Shown piece after piece: positions 38,901-51,710 of a DNA stretch of 64,000 nucleotides. The translations under genes were made by a program, and so were the position numbers. The first letter of the stretch is position 1. Each line of letters opens with the position of its first letter. The notes under the pieces were generated by a model. The model saw only the letters and a program-made list of their open reading frames with translations. It was not told the origin of the DNA and did not search any database. Where the stretch lies: the NCBI RefSeq assembly GCF_001577835.2, contig NC_029520.1, positions 49,543,452-49,607,451 of the forward strand. Direction: 5' to 3'. Source of the DNA: Coturnix japonica (taxonomy: Eukaryota > Chordata > Aves > Galliformes > Phasianidae).

Positions 38901-41900
38901 ATTAAATGAACACCCGGTTAAACAAAGGCCTGTTGAGCTTAAACACACACAGAAACACAAAAACAGACTTGACAGATACCTTGAACTTAGCGTGGCTTAA
39001 TAAAAGCACAGCTTGGCAGATAGACGTACAGCCAGGCCAACCTTCCAGCACTGGTTTCACACCTACAGCCCTCAGCAGGACACCACCTCTATCCAGGAAC
39101 AAAAAGCAGCACACCCCCTCAATTATCACGGTATCTCACTTGTTCTCCTATCACAATTTTCTTCCTAGCCTCAAAGATTTAAATGATTCGCTCTAACAGT
39201 ATTAAGTCTTAATAAATATGAAGTTCCTTCACAGATGGGAAAGGAAGCAACAAGAAGCCCCAAGGAGGTAATGCTGCCCTCACAGATCCATACCACCTAT
39301 TTGATATTCATACCACCACATCATGGCTCAAATACATGAATTCTTTCTAAACAGCTCAAATTTTAGCTAAGTTCACTCCTTATCCTACTACTTTTAACTG
39401 AAATATGGATCATATGACAAACACAAGCGACACCAATTAAGAATCCAGCAACAAACCTACATTCAGAAATAGCTTAATTTCCAAAAGAAGAAATCTGACC
39501 GATGTTTAATCATCTAAGAAGAGCCACAGATTATATATATATAGATATAGATCGAGGAAAGGAGTGAGACATGGTTTAAGAGAAAGGAGGAGCAACAGTC
39601 GCAATAGCACAGTATGCAATAGCAGCAAGGCACGTTGCATAGCTCAGGTGTAGCTCTGCTAAGCTGCTGTTGTCTTGACTTCAAACAATATTATTCAAGC
39701 CTTATTAAAATGAGTTGCAGGTCTGCAGAGACAAAACAAATCTAGTTATTTTGCAGAACTTCCCATTCCAAAATTTGCTTGTTTGTAAATAACTTGTAAT
39801 TATGTAAATGCACTTTGACATTAGCACTGGCTAATGTTTCTACATGAGCATCAGAGCATGTAATGACAAAACCAATATCAAAGTCGATATTTTAGTATGA
39901 AATGTGCTATTCTTAAATTACCTACATTTAGGTCATTAAGTGAAAGTAGTTCCTTTAAATTCCTAGTTCCACTCTAAAGGGACAAGTGCAATCAGATCTC
40001 ATATTGACAGCTGCATTCAAAACCATACCAGTTACATAAGTTTGCAAATCACACTGTGCCAAAGTACCTAAGCTTTTTAACGACAGTTCTTCAAACGCTC
40101 TCTCAGCACGAGTGACTCAACTTCACCATATAAAACGCGCTCCAGATAAGAAGCAACCAGCTTGGTTTTATAGAAAAGGCTTTTTTTGTCTTCTGCTTTA
40201 ATTCAAATTGCACCAAGTGAGCTCGGCTTGTTTAGACCTGCAAGCTTTGCCATTCCTTTGGCACTTCCATCTCTCCTCCTTGTTTCCAAAGTCTCTCAAG
40301 CTTAATTCCAGACAGCTAAGGAAGCACTTGGAAAACAGGTAGAGTTTTCTACTGCACCTCAATGAGAAACGTTTACCAGAAGACAACTAAAGGACTAAAC
40401 GTATTGGCCAGAGCTAAGCTGTGCCTACCCTCTAGCAAAACACCCTTCCATCTGAAGACAGCGAGAGCACAGACCAGATGTCTCCAGTACAAACTACAGT
40501 TAGCAGAGGGTTTCATCAGATAAATGTGACTGTGAGGAAATTAGTAATTGGCATAATGCATCAGCAAGACTTTTACTTTTAGAGCAGCCCCATGTACAAA
40601 ACGCACGCCCAGGAAGACAGGCCTGGAGGGAAAAGGTCTGAGAGCAGCTCTCCCTGCCCTGGTGAGAGATGGCTGGTACACCTAGCACAGCTATTCTTCT
40701 TCACTATCTCTCCTTTGATCACACAGGGAAGGAGTACAACTTCCTTGACCCATGTTTTCCTCCACCCCTTCCCTGTCTCTGATCTTATTCATAGAAAACC
40801 TAGGAATAGTATCAAAAGAAAAGCTGTCGGAGAAGAAACGTGGGTAGAACTTGCACAATTAATGCCTGTTAATTTGGCAATTCACACAGGGTCGTGAGCA
40901 CAGCAGTTACCTTTAATTTCATGGGGGGCTTCATGAATCCTTCAGCAGCCACCTGGGCACTGAAGCAGTACGTGTAGAGAATAAGCAAAAGGTCACACTG
41001 ATCCTATCTGCAAAGTAAGTTCCTAGAATCACAAGGGTTAGAACTTCTCTGCTTCACAAGATGATTCTACTTACTCTGTCATTATCCATCATGATCTATG
41101 GAAAATCGCCTACCACCAAAGAGGACAGAGCTAAAGCCTGTTGCTCACAGGATTTCATTTAAGACTGCCATCTGCTTCAAAGGAGGAAAATAATTCTTCA
41201 GCGTGACACACGCAGCCTTATGGTGACCACACAACCACCATTTCCTCATCTGACAAAAGGTACGGCGCAAAACTAAGTTCCTCACGAGCACTAGGTGGTT
41301 TTGCAACAGCAGGATTTTGCCATACCCGTGGCACGGCACTGAAACATTTCAACGTGCGCAAAACAAACACGCAGATATCTACGAGATGCCTACGAAATAG
41401 GTTCTGAAACGACGACCCAGCCCTGTGCCTTCCTCAGTCCAAGGCAAGGCCGGAGGCTGGATGTAGCTCTGGAGCGGAGCTTCGTAGCACCGCACAACTT
41501 TCAGCTGCGAAGGCTCCATCTCCGCAGCCACACCGCAACCTTTGCTCACACGACGTCGCTTCCAAAGGCGGTGAAATAAACCTCCTTCAAAGTTTAAAAC
41601 GCCCTAAAGGCGCCGCCGAGGGGAACCCACCCGCCGCATCACGGCAGCGCTCGGGGAGCGCCCGATGCTCCGACCCTCGCTGTAGGGTGGGGTGCTTTAT
41701 AAATAGATGCGTGCTTTTTTTTTCCCCCCTCTCTCTATTCCCCTCCCAGCGCCGTGCCTCAAGCATTTGGGTGGCGATGGGAGAGGAGGAGGCTGTTTAT
41801 AGCCATTATTAAATGAACTCTGAAGCGGCCCAGGGAGGGGGGAGGAGAGGAGAGGGCAGCGCGCTGCTACCTGCGCCAGGCCGCCGCCTGCGCCCCAAGC

Positions 41901-41993
41901 CCAGCGCCCAGCCGCACTCAGGGCCCCTCAGGTCGCCCCCCCACCCGGGATGGCGCCTCACCGCCCCCCTCAGCCCGGCCCCGCACCACTTAC

Positions 41994-42400
41994 CCCCTCC
42001 GGGCCGCGGCGGGGACGGCACCGGCTGCGGCGGCGAGGCACGGCCGCGCTCCCGGCGGTGTGTCGGGAGGGGAAGGGGGGGAGAGCAGGGGAGGAGGAGG
42101 AGGATGAGGAAGGGGGGGGCGGCCTCGCCTCAGTTCATTCACAGGCGGCGGCTGCCGAGGGCGGCTCGCTGCCCACGGGGAGCCCAGCGCTCATCTCGCC
42201 TCCCGCTCCGCTCCGCTCGGCCGCCGCCGACCCCCCCCCTCCTTGTCCCCGCTCCCCTCCCGAGCTCCGCGCCCACCCGCGCAGCGCCAACGAGCGTCTC
42301 CCCGCCGCGCTCGCGCACGCACTGCACAGCCACCGCCACCGCCTCCTCCTCGTCGCTTCTGCGCATGCGCCGAAAGAGCGGCGGGGAGGGGAGGGGGAGG
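41994..42400 (-). other. PPM1A: PPM1A non-coding exon 1 (proposed)
   Basis: A consensus donor, GGAGGGG|GTAAGTG on the minus strand, ends the exon at 41,994. Its start cannot be read from sequence; about 42,300-42,400, just inside the NRF1 motif at 42,361, is likely. A second possible donor, CAG|GTAGCA, lies near 41,872. Human PPM1A likewise begins with a non-coding exon in a CpG island. Confidence 0.45.
42361..42370. promoter_or_regulatory. NRF1 motif
   Basis: This is the perfect palindrome GCGCATGCGC inside the CpG island, a typical core-promoter element of broadly expressed genes. Confidence 0.7.
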
Positions 42401-42483
42401 CGGGAGCGCGCTCGTAGTACCCGGATGTTGGGGCTGCGAAGGTGGGGGCGGGGAGGTATTACATCACCCTGAGAGAGCGAACC

Positions 42484-42493
42484 GCGCATGCGC
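42484..42493. promoter_or_regulatory. second NRF1 motif
   Basis: This is a second perfect GCGCATGCGC, 123 bases from the first. Confidence 0.7.
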
Positions 42494-42514
42494 CGGGCGG
42501 GAGCTCGGGGGAGG

Positions 42515-42522
42515 TGACGTCA
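42515..42522. promoter_or_regulatory. CRE palindrome
   Basis: TGACGTCA is the full CREB/ATF site. It lies 31 bases beyond the second NRF1 motif at the distal edge of the CpG island. Confidence 0.65.
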
Positions 42523-42540
42523 TCTGAGCGCCGCCCCCAG

Positions 42541-45500
42541 CGCTGAGGGGAGAGATGTGGGCAGGGGGCTGAGGGGGGTCGGGTCATTCCTACACCTCAC
42601 CCTGATGGTCATGGTGTGTGGATGCAGCCCAGGATACAGTTGGTTTTCTGTGCTGTGGGGACACACTGTTGGCTCATATGGTCCTTTTCTATGGGGCTGT
42701 GCTCTGCCCTCTCACCCCAAAAAGGAATGGTTGAAGTAGGTACTTAGTTAAAGAATCAGGAAGGTTGTTGAGGTGGTTTCTGTATTTGACAATAATACGG
42801 AGCTGTATGTGAAGGTTTCCCGTTGGAAAAGTGCTGGTTGTGCTTCTGCTGCCATTCCTGTAATGATCGGCACGGCTTTAATCTACATGTGCCAGCAGCA
42901 GGAGGCAGTTAATGGTGGATTAATTGAGGATTCTTGTACAGGCAAGGCCTATAGAAGCAGAGATGTAGAGGGCAAGGAAAGCTGAAATTAATGTAACAAA
43001 ACTGCATGGTTGCAATGCTTCTCCAAAGGATGGAGTTACTGCGTTTCAGCATGACTTCAAAATCTGCAGTCCCCATTGCTGACTGGAGTGGAATGGTATG
43101 TTCAGACTCAGTCCTACAGTATTCGTTCTAGTCATGTTAGTGTGAGCATGAACAACACTCAGTAGCACTTGGTATTAACTCTTTCACTCCCTTAAGTTGC
43201 AGTGAAATACAATTGTTTTGTTTGGAGTAGGATTTGGATCAATAATCATCTAAATATCAAACATATTGGTGAACTAATGTCCAGGCTGCCTTGAATCAGT
43301 GGTGGAAATCAGGCACATACAGATAATCATTCCTTTCATGCTTACAATGGTGTCTAAAGCAGCTTGGTCAGTTTCCCTGCTGAAGGTGACTTTTCTCTCC
43401 TGCAGTTTCTCTGGATGTAGATGAAGGTGAGATGACAGCCCTGACAAGATTCTTAAATTTTCTGATGGCTCAAATTAATTATTTAGAGCTTGTCTAACGT
43501 AAATCTTTATACTCGTGTAAAGCTTGTAATAATCTTGAACTTGCCAGACACTTACGCTTGGCCCTACCTCATCACTTCTCCAGTGGGCTCTGCCTATTTT
43601 TAGAATGTAAAAGCCAGCAGGATGACTGTGCTGCAGGCTTTGCGTCTTCTTAGTACTGTTACTGCAACACCCTGGTGTAATGATGTCTGTAGGTACCTGC
43701 TGAGGCAGCTGTGCCATTGGGAACTCCATAAAATGCCAGTGCTGTAGCTATGATTAATAGTCACACGATGTTTAAGTCATCAAATGCACACACCATCCTA
43801 TATCCAAACTGGATGTATCTGAAAGATGTCACAAAGACTATGAATGTTTGAAGAACACAGTATACAAAAGCCCTGTGCTCTTTAAGTGCAGCAGTTCTGA
43901 TATGATTTACTTTCTGCTGGATTCTTGTAGGGGGCTAAACAAACTGACATGCTTTGCCTCCTCAGAGAAAAAACATACTCTCCATTTACAGGGTTTTCTG
44001 TTTGTTTTTGTTAATTAAAAAAAAAAACATTTTGTGAAAACAAAAACTTGTATTTTGCAGCCTACAAAATCATTATGGCATTGCAGTGTGGTTTTCTGAT
44101 TCGTGCTTAACAAAAAGAAAGCATTTCTCACCGATTCTGTTCTTCTACTGAGAATTTACTGATGGGAGTAACATGCTGTTCTGGAAAATCAGCCAAAGTA
44201 AAGCACTGTGAGACTCAAATATCAACAGAGGGAAAACCATTTTTACTCTGAAAATTAATATGAAGGTTTATTATAGAATAGTTACTATTTTTCTCTCCTC
44301 TTTTTTTCTTCAGATCTTCATATTCTATTTATAGATTTCTAATTTGTCAGTACTCATCAGATATCACATTTGCAATGATATTCCAAATACAAATAAAAAG
44401 CATATTTTTAATATCTTTTCCATTATAGCTATTGATTGGTGCCTACTACTCAGTAAGGCAGGTGTAGGCTAATAAGTTATGTCACACCTGTGCTGGCTGG
44501 GAGGATTGTGCTGAGATATGGAACGTGGTTGGTTTTCCCTGCAAAACTTGGGTATGAAAAGCTTGGGAGCTGCAGCCTTGAGTAGGAAACCTGTATAATA
44601 AAGGTTTGTTATACAGGAAACCTGAATAATAAAGATTTGCTCTTGAAGATTATAATTCAGTTGCTCTGTAGAATATTTTCCAGATTTAATAGTAGCATTG
44701 GACAGGACTTTGGCAACTGACTGACTATATGAGCTTAAGAAGCCTTGTAACATTCCCTCAGTCTTCCTTTTCTTAGAATCTTGCTGGATGTGTCAGAGTG
44801 ACAGCTGTGATTCTGAACCTTTTGTCCTTAGCTAGTACTAGTTTTCAGTGTACAACACAGTTTTTGAACTTCCTAAATGCTTTTTTTTGTTACATGATGT
44901 AAAGACCAGGTTTAAGCCTGGCTTAATGCACTGGAGTTGGAAGGGACCCTAAAAAGCCACTGCACCAAATTCATGATAGTAGGATGTAAATGATGGTCTC
45001 ATTGAGATCACCTGCTTTACTCTTCAGCACAGAAACCGTGAAATGGCTTAAAGTGATATTAGTAAAAAACTGAAAGTGATTTAAAATGTATTAAATTCCC
45101 ACGTGACAGGTCTTAAGCACAAATATTTTCCACGGTTCTTTTCAGTCTGAAGGGTTCATGCTTTATTGAATCCCCATTTGTCAGTGTACAAGATGTACAA
45201 GATGTTTTTGTTAGTTGCTGGAACTTGAATTTTCTAGAGGTAGTTTTATTTTTACCTGTAAGACAAACTGTGAGTTACCCAACAATCAGAATATTTTATC
45301 ACCCAGGCTTTAGGCTATTTCATATATCGGATAGTTCTCCCGATTTAAAAATGTAAGGGTACATGTGAGTTGCTGTTCTCGTTTGCTATTAGTAGTCTGT
45401 GCATGAAGGCCTGTATCCTCACTGAAGTCAGTACAAAGCTTCCATTGACCTCAGTGTTGCAGGATCAAACCCTTAGTCATTAGCATGTTGTAAAAACGGC

Positions 45501-46810
45501 TGTTGTCTCAGTCAATTTCAATGGGCCTGGCTACAGTTGTTAGTTGTTTAACCTAAAAATTAGCTTAGCAATTACAGTTGAAACTACATGTCAGACTGTT
45601 GATACACAGGAATACATCATCCTGAGTCATCAGGGCTTCAATGATGCTCTTAGACTTTTATAATTATTAATGTTCAAGTGAGAGATTCTGAAATTGAATA
45701 AAGATTGGAATTTCCAGATGTGAAGGAGATTCATATTCTGTGAACTTTGCCTTATTAGTCCTTTTGTTCTATAAACAGCCGTATCTAGTTGCCTTCTTCA
45801 CACAACCAAAAAGCTTACTTCTTCCTGCTCCCATTCACATAAGTCTGTTCAGTCAGTTGTCCCTTTCAACAAACAACACAACCTGAGGCACAGCTGGGAA
45901 AGTTCTTTTGTGCGTGTTTTAATTAGTTGCATCAAACTGCAGTTGATCTAAAACCAACATGTCAAAATCAAATAGCCAAGGTTTGGAGACTGTGCAATCT
46001 GAACATTGCTCGGTGTTCTGCAAGATGGGTTTGTAGAGTACCAAGGCTTCTGGAGAATCCAAGGTTTAAATGATATTCTGATTCATGCCATCTAGGCCCA
46101 TTTTAATTGATAGCTTAACTGAGGTTTCACTTTAGTTTCATTACATAAGCGTAGACATGGTGTGTCTATAAGAAGTAAGACTTCATACTTACTGGCATAA
46201 AGGACATCATAAAAATAGACAAGAGATCAAAGCTACGTGTGATGATGACTTCTATTAATATCAGTTTCTCGCATTTTTATGACCACCCCCAGCCTCGTGC
46301 CAGTGTTATATTTCTTTGAGACGGAGCAGAAGAAAACATTAGCAAAGCAATAAAGGCAATTATTAAAAAATAAACCCACAACTCCATGTTGTTCAGTTCA
46401 AGCTCAGTTTCAGGAGAAACATATCAGAAAAAAAAAGATGATCTCATAAACTGGGACACATTAGTTTATGCTTGAGTTTTATTTTTTTGTAAAGCATTCA
46501 AGATATCCATTGCAAATAATGTGGTGCAGTTTCATATCAAAGTATTACTCACAACATAGACGGGACTTGGAGATGATCCAAATCTCCACCCTGCTGAGAT
46601 GGGATTCTTCCTTCTCAGGGAATTTCAGTTCATCCAATAGATTAAGAAAGAGTCCAGCTACTTCTTAAGAGATTTGGTCATCTGATTTTTTTTAGGTGTT
46701 TGAAATACGATTGCTTTCTTGCTTGTTTTCATTCATTGCAGTCTGTCACCTATGTATTTATTTAGTATTTTATATTAGTATTTGAATTAGATTTGTGTGT
46801 ATGAAAGATG
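42541..46810. other. intergenic sequence upstream of PPM1A
   Basis: No supportable gene is seen. A weak CR1-like trace ('ggagttggaagggaccct', near 44,932-44,950) and a few pieces such as 'cagtcaatttcaatgggcct' near 45,512 resemble old amniote repeats, but are too short to name. Two AATAAA-containing near-identical segments sit at 44,584-44,640. Confidence 0.4.
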
Positions 46811-46871
46811 TTTTTATCAATACATGTATTGATAAAACACTGTGTTTTTATCAATACATGTATTGAAAAAC
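46811..46871. repeat. duplicated AT-rich palindrome
   Basis: A 26-base perfect palindrome (46,812-46,837, core ATCAATACATGTATTGAT) is followed after a short CACTGTG-containing linker by a second copy of its first 22 bases (46,845-46,866). The linker is itself nearly palindromic. No family assignment is possible; see the finding. Confidence 0.9.
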
Positions 46872-47673
46872 TTTTGTAAGGATAATCAAAATAATTGGTT
46901 AGTAGCTGACATTTAGCATGTTATATTCTAGTTCCCCCTTGTGTTGTCGTACCCTTGGTATGTGTTCAAAATAAATAATATAACCCTTTGTAAGAAACAA
47001 GGCACAGAAAAGGCAAAAAGCTTGGTTTATAATGATGAAGAAAAACAATTAGGTAAAAATGGGAAAGCATTGGTGATGCAAATTTGCAGCAGTCAGCTGA
47101 GTACTGGCTTGGAATCATTAGCTCACTCTGCAGAGGTCTCAAGGTTGCCATTCTGTGACATAAATTTCAATTAATTATGGACACAGTTTCAATATGAATG
47201 TAGCAGTTGACCTAAGCTGAACCCAAGTTAGATGAGAGGCTCATTACCAGTAATGGGAATTTTCCTGCAAGTGCAAACTGAAAAATGCAGTAACATACCT
47301 TCAGAGCACCAAGCAAACAATTCTCTTACTCATTCTCTAGGTAAAATCAGTGAACACTTAAAGATAATGGTTGTGGAATGTTTCATTCTCATCAACAGCA
47401 ACCTACTGAGTAACCCATAGTGAACAAACAACACCCTGGTGCAGTTTTTAATGCTGTATTCAAAAATAAAACTTAAGATCTTTTCTGAAAAGAAACCTTA
47501 AAAGTGTTGAAGTCGATCCAATGCCTTTCAAGTTAAACTAAAGATTCCTACTGACTTCAGTGAGTCTGGATTGAGTTTAAATTTCTTATTTGCCCAGGGA
47601 AGCATTAGCACTGTCAAAATGACTTTCATCACTCTAAACTGGATTAACGATACAGTGGTCATTTAGCATGAAG
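46872..47673. other. intergenic sequence
   Basis: No gene, RNA or repeat recognised. Confidence 0.4.
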
Positions 47674-48068
47674 TCATAGAATAATTGTGCTTGGAAGAGA
47701 TTTCTGGAGGTTTTCTTGGAGGGAGTCCAATCCCCTCAGCTCAAAGCAGATCCTACAGGATGGGGTTGCTGAGGTCTTTGTCCATCTGAGGTCTGGGTAT
47801 CCCTGAGGTTAGAAATTCCGCCTCTCTAGGTATGTGTTTCAGTGTTTCCAGTCAGAGTTTACTGTGCTGTGATTTTTGTCCGTTGCCTCTTGTCTCATCA
47901 CTTTGTATTTCTGAGAAGAGTCTGGCTTTGTCTTCTCTGTATCCTCCTGTCACATAGTTGAAGGCGGCAATAAAATCTGCCCTTATCTTTCTCTTCTTAC
48001 AGCTGAACAAAGCTAAATCTGTCTTCATCATGGTGCTCATCCACTGCACTTTCTCCTGCATGCTGAAG
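47674..48068 (-). mobile_element. old CR1 LINE fragment
   Basis: On the plus strand it starts 'tcatagaataattgtgcttg' and continues through 'ttgcctcttgtctcatcact', 'gagaagagtctggctttgtc', 'aaaatctgcccttatctttc' and 'ctgaacaaagctaaatctgt'. These follow the reversed CR1 3' half in order. Divergence is high, so this is an old, inactive copy. Confidence 0.85.
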
Positions 48069-51000
48069 AATTTACTTATCCAGGAAGGACGGCAGGAGAC
48101 TGCTTACATAACTTTTATTTAGGTTAGTATATTGCCCATTGCTCTGACATTTAAAATGCTTTCTGATGTCATTTAGAAACTCAGCTACTCAAAAGAAGAT
48201 GTTACTGTCTTGTGACTTGCTGATCCTCTCTGGGTTGACACCTGTGCTGCCACACTGCTACAGAAGGCTGATCGATCTGCAACAAAGCAGCACATTGCTT
48301 GCTCTGAAGCTTAATGTCAAGTAAAAGTTGAATTCAGAAAGAGGAATGAGTGAAATATTCAGCAGATCAAATGTACATCTTGGATTTACGTTCCTACAGA
48401 TTTGAATCAAAGCTTGTTGCAGCATAGCATCCTATACACTGCCAGAGAGGATCAGTGTCATCTTCCTCACAGAAACATCTGCCTGTTCCTGGGTAGCACA
48501 GGAATCTTTGTTTAGACATTGCTACTAGTCAGAGCAGTTTTAAAGCCAACTTTTTGTAGGGTTTTGTTATAGCAAATGACTGTTGGCAGTACTGAGTGCA
48601 CCAAACTTTCCCAGCACCAGCAAGTCCTATATACTTCAGTTGGTTCACAAAGTGCAGTGCTCCAGTTTGATTCTCTGACATCCAAGGATTTTCTCAGATG
48701 AATAATTGTATCATTTCTGTCTTATTGTTTCACTGGAATAGAAGCTATTTGTCCACTGCATTTCCTTAGCTCTTTCTCCCCTTAGAAGCTGTACCATCTA
48801 TGGAAGACTACTGTGATTTTTGCTAGACAGTGTACACAGAGAAAAAAAACCCACAAGTAGAATATACTTCTGGAACTCCTTACATAATACCGTCATTAAA
48901 ATGCCAATCACAGCTTTCTACAAAGAGCCAAGTCGAACTGTGATCAACTTTTTAGGCCATGTTCACATTTGGACTTTTTTGCCTGAGAAATTCCACAGGT
49001 TCACATGCTTGATTATGCAATTATCTTCTTGAATTCATTAAAAAACAAAACAAAAGAAAACCAAAAAAACCCTAAAAAACCCCATAGCCCTAAAGCTGAT
49101 TTTCCTTATAGCTTATATTCTGGTAGTAAAAGGTCTAGAAACAAAGAAACCTGTTTTCTGTTTGTTTGTTTGTTTGTTTTAATTTTATTTTTATTATTAT
49201 TTTATTTTTACAAGAGCCACTGTTGTGCATGAAGACTCTCTGCTATTCTGTGTGTTGCTTTGGGAAGGCCAGCAGAGGGTGCCTGAGTTAGAAAGCAACC
49301 CCTGTTCCCAGATTTGTCCTGAAATCTGACCATAAGAAAGCGAAAAGAAGATGTAAACTTTAATTTAGTGCTCTATTCAAACCAAAACATTAATGAAAAC
49401 AGAAGGAAACTAATTGGCAGGGAAAACTGCACTGTTAAGATGGTATCAAAATAGTAGTGCTAATATTTCCAAGAAAAAAAATAATATTAATTTTGATTAG
49501 GAAAAAGAGTTTTGGTTATCTGATCCAGTCATCAGCTAACACTAAAGGACAGGTTCCCTGTTCTCACATCTGTTTGTGAGATTTGGAAGACATTCTCACA
49601 TGCTAACTATGACACACTTTAATGATAAACCAACCATAGCTGCCTCTGTGTAAGGACATCGAGGAAATGTTTCAGTGCAGGACTCAGAGCAGGTTCTTCC
49701 TTTATGCTCCCTGGGCACCCACAACAGAGTTTGCTTCTGCTGACTACAGCAGACTGCTCAGAGAGACTGAGCTCTGCAGAGTCTACCCCTTCTGGACACC
49801 ATGTTTGTTTCCTCCTACCATCTCTCAAGTTAAAACAAAGCAAAATAGCATTATCAAAAGATATAATGTTTTTCAATTAACCTGAACATGTTCTGTGTTT
49901 TTGGTATTTGTGTAAACACAGGCGATTCAGTCACAACCCTCAGTGAAGTATTTTAAGAATAGTAAATGGATAATACAATGTAAGGACTCTGAGTTCCATT
50001 AATGTCCCACCATACTAAACAAATCATCATATAAATAGCTCATCTCTTGGAGAAGAGATTGGAGTTTTCCTGGATTTCTCTTTTTATTTCTCTGAGTAAA
50101 AGTACTTTTAATGTCAGTAAGCAGGAATTCAAAGCATGTGGTCTAAAAGAATGAGCATAGCTGAGGCAGTCAGTCCTGATCTTAAACCTCTGAGTAAAAT
50201 TCACTGTTATGCAAAGAACCTGCATAACACATCTGGAACACTGAAGTCGCATTCAGATATCCAGTTAGGGCATTGATAGCAACCCAATGTGCAGGAGCTC
50301 TTTGTCTGAAGGCAGATGTTCTGTTTAGCAGATATCGTTGATACAGGTGTTAGTACAAGCACACCAAGCACTTCTCAAACAATCAAAAACCAAGCAGTTC
50401 ATAATTTAATTGAAAAGCCATGGATTTGCAGTTTGGAAGAAGGGAAGGGCCAAGTGTCATTGCAGGGAACTGGGATCACTGCATTGTTTTGTAGCTTCAA
50501 ACAAAAGCGACACACTGGGCAGAGTGTAGAAAATGCCTCTGTTTTCTTATATTGAGATACTCCTTCTCAGTATGGATGACACCAAAAGTCAGTGACCAAT
50601 AACCAGGAGTCATCTACTTTCATCTGTAGATGTTTCCTGTTTGTTCTTATTGCTATTGTGTATTTTTTATATGACTATTTTGTATTTTTCCAACACTCCT
50701 TGTTCTCAGATGTTTTGTTTGCTACATATTTTTATTTCTGAGGGAGAAACCAATGAGGTGTAGGGAGAAAAGGAACAAATGATCAACAGTTTCATCAGTT
50801 TAAGGTCGGATTTGCTTAAATAAATAGTTACAAAGACTTCTGTAACCATCTGTGCTGTGTCTGCTACAAAGTAGAACAACCTTTTGACTTTCTGGTCTTG
50901 AGGTCATTGGGCTGGACCCAGCTGGTGTCTGTAGCTGCTGCCCCTTAGACAAAGTTTGGGAGAATGTGCATGGGCTGAGCAAACTGTGAGCCATGATGGT

Positions 51001-51674
51001 CATGGGTCAGTGCAGAGCTCGTGCCTTGACATAACCATACCTGTTACAGGCAAAAAAAAAAAAGATTTCTCTAGTTTATTGCTTGTGAATAGGAGGTACT
51101 GAACTGAAATGCATGAAGACAGTATCAACAGTTTACATTTTTGTTTTAAAAATGAGTGAAAGACCCAGTAGTTCAAGGTGACCTATTCAGAACTGCCTTC
51201 AGAATTTCACGTTTTGAATGGATGTATGTTTTCCACATAAAACATAAATTAAACCAACTGAAATGAAGCAGATGGAAGGAATAAGTAAAATTAAGGAGAA
51301 AGAAGAAAAGATGGATGTTATTTCCTTCCAGTCTCTCAGTGAACAGGGCCTATTACTTTTCATTTCCTGGTAGTTTATTGTATGGTGGGGCCTCTTTACA
51401 CCTGTTCTAGTGATGTAGAGATGTCATGCAACTTTTCTCTAAGAAGTTGCTGGTTCTGAAGCAACACAAAGAGCAAAAGAGCGTGTGTTACTAGCAGTAC
51501 TCAAAGGTGTACTTCCAGAAAGGAAAGACAAAACACTCCTGGTCTTCAAGGTAAGACTGGAAGTTGGCAGCCCGGGACTCCCATTAATCCTTTGCCTATT
51601 GTTTTGATGCTGAGAAGAAATGTTGTGGCTGGGCAAGATGCAGATTGTTGACAGGAATCATAGATAACATTTTG
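48069..51674. other. intergenic sequence between CR1 and the ITPRIPL1-like array
   Basis: Nothing here has the look of a gene; frames are under 90 codons. A (GTTT)n run lies at 49,160-49,180. GC content rises abruptly at about 51,675, where the array begins. Confidence 0.45.
49160..49180. repeat. (GTTT)n microsatellite
   Basis: Five GTTT units, followed by a T/A-rich stretch to about 49,210. Confidence 0.85.
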
Positions 51675-51710
51675 AGCTGAGGGGGGCCGAAGGGTGGGGA
51701 TGGGGCGTCT

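Larger units (their letters stand above)
28979..41993 (-). other. PPM1A: PPM1A intron 1 (proposed)
   Basis: A long first intron separates the CpG island from the start-codon exon, as in mammalian PPM1A. The acceptor at 28,979-28,980 is clear. The donor is inferred as GGAGGGG|GTAAGTG at 41,993. It holds two CR1 copies (31,340-31,627 and 32,631-32,935). Apart from these I find no convincing gene in it; the short frames are scattered and lack domain signals. Confidence 0.6.
41600..42540. promoter_or_regulatory. PPM1A: CpG island, PPM1A promoter
   Basis: This is a sharp block of very GC- and CpG-rich sequence between AT-rich flanks, at the upstream end of PPM1A. It carries two perfect NRF1 motifs GCGCATGCGC (42,361-42,370 and 42,484-42,493), a GC box GGGGCGGGG (42,445-42,453) and a full CRE TGACGTCA (42,515-42,522). 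No TATA box is placed for minus-strand transcription, as is usual for CpG-island housekeeping promoters. The long open frames through the block on both strands are by-products of GC content. Confidence 0.85.

Noticed and set aside
41813-42472. Open frames of 219 and 155 codons on the plus strand in the CpG island
   Set aside because: They are long only because stop codons are rare in GC-rich DNA. The translations are proline-, arginine- and serine-rich, without domain or start context.
45395-45560. Stretch with 'ccattgacctcag' and 'tcaatttcaatgggcc' resembling a widespread old amniote repeat
   Set aside because: Too short and diverged to assign to a family from sequence alone.
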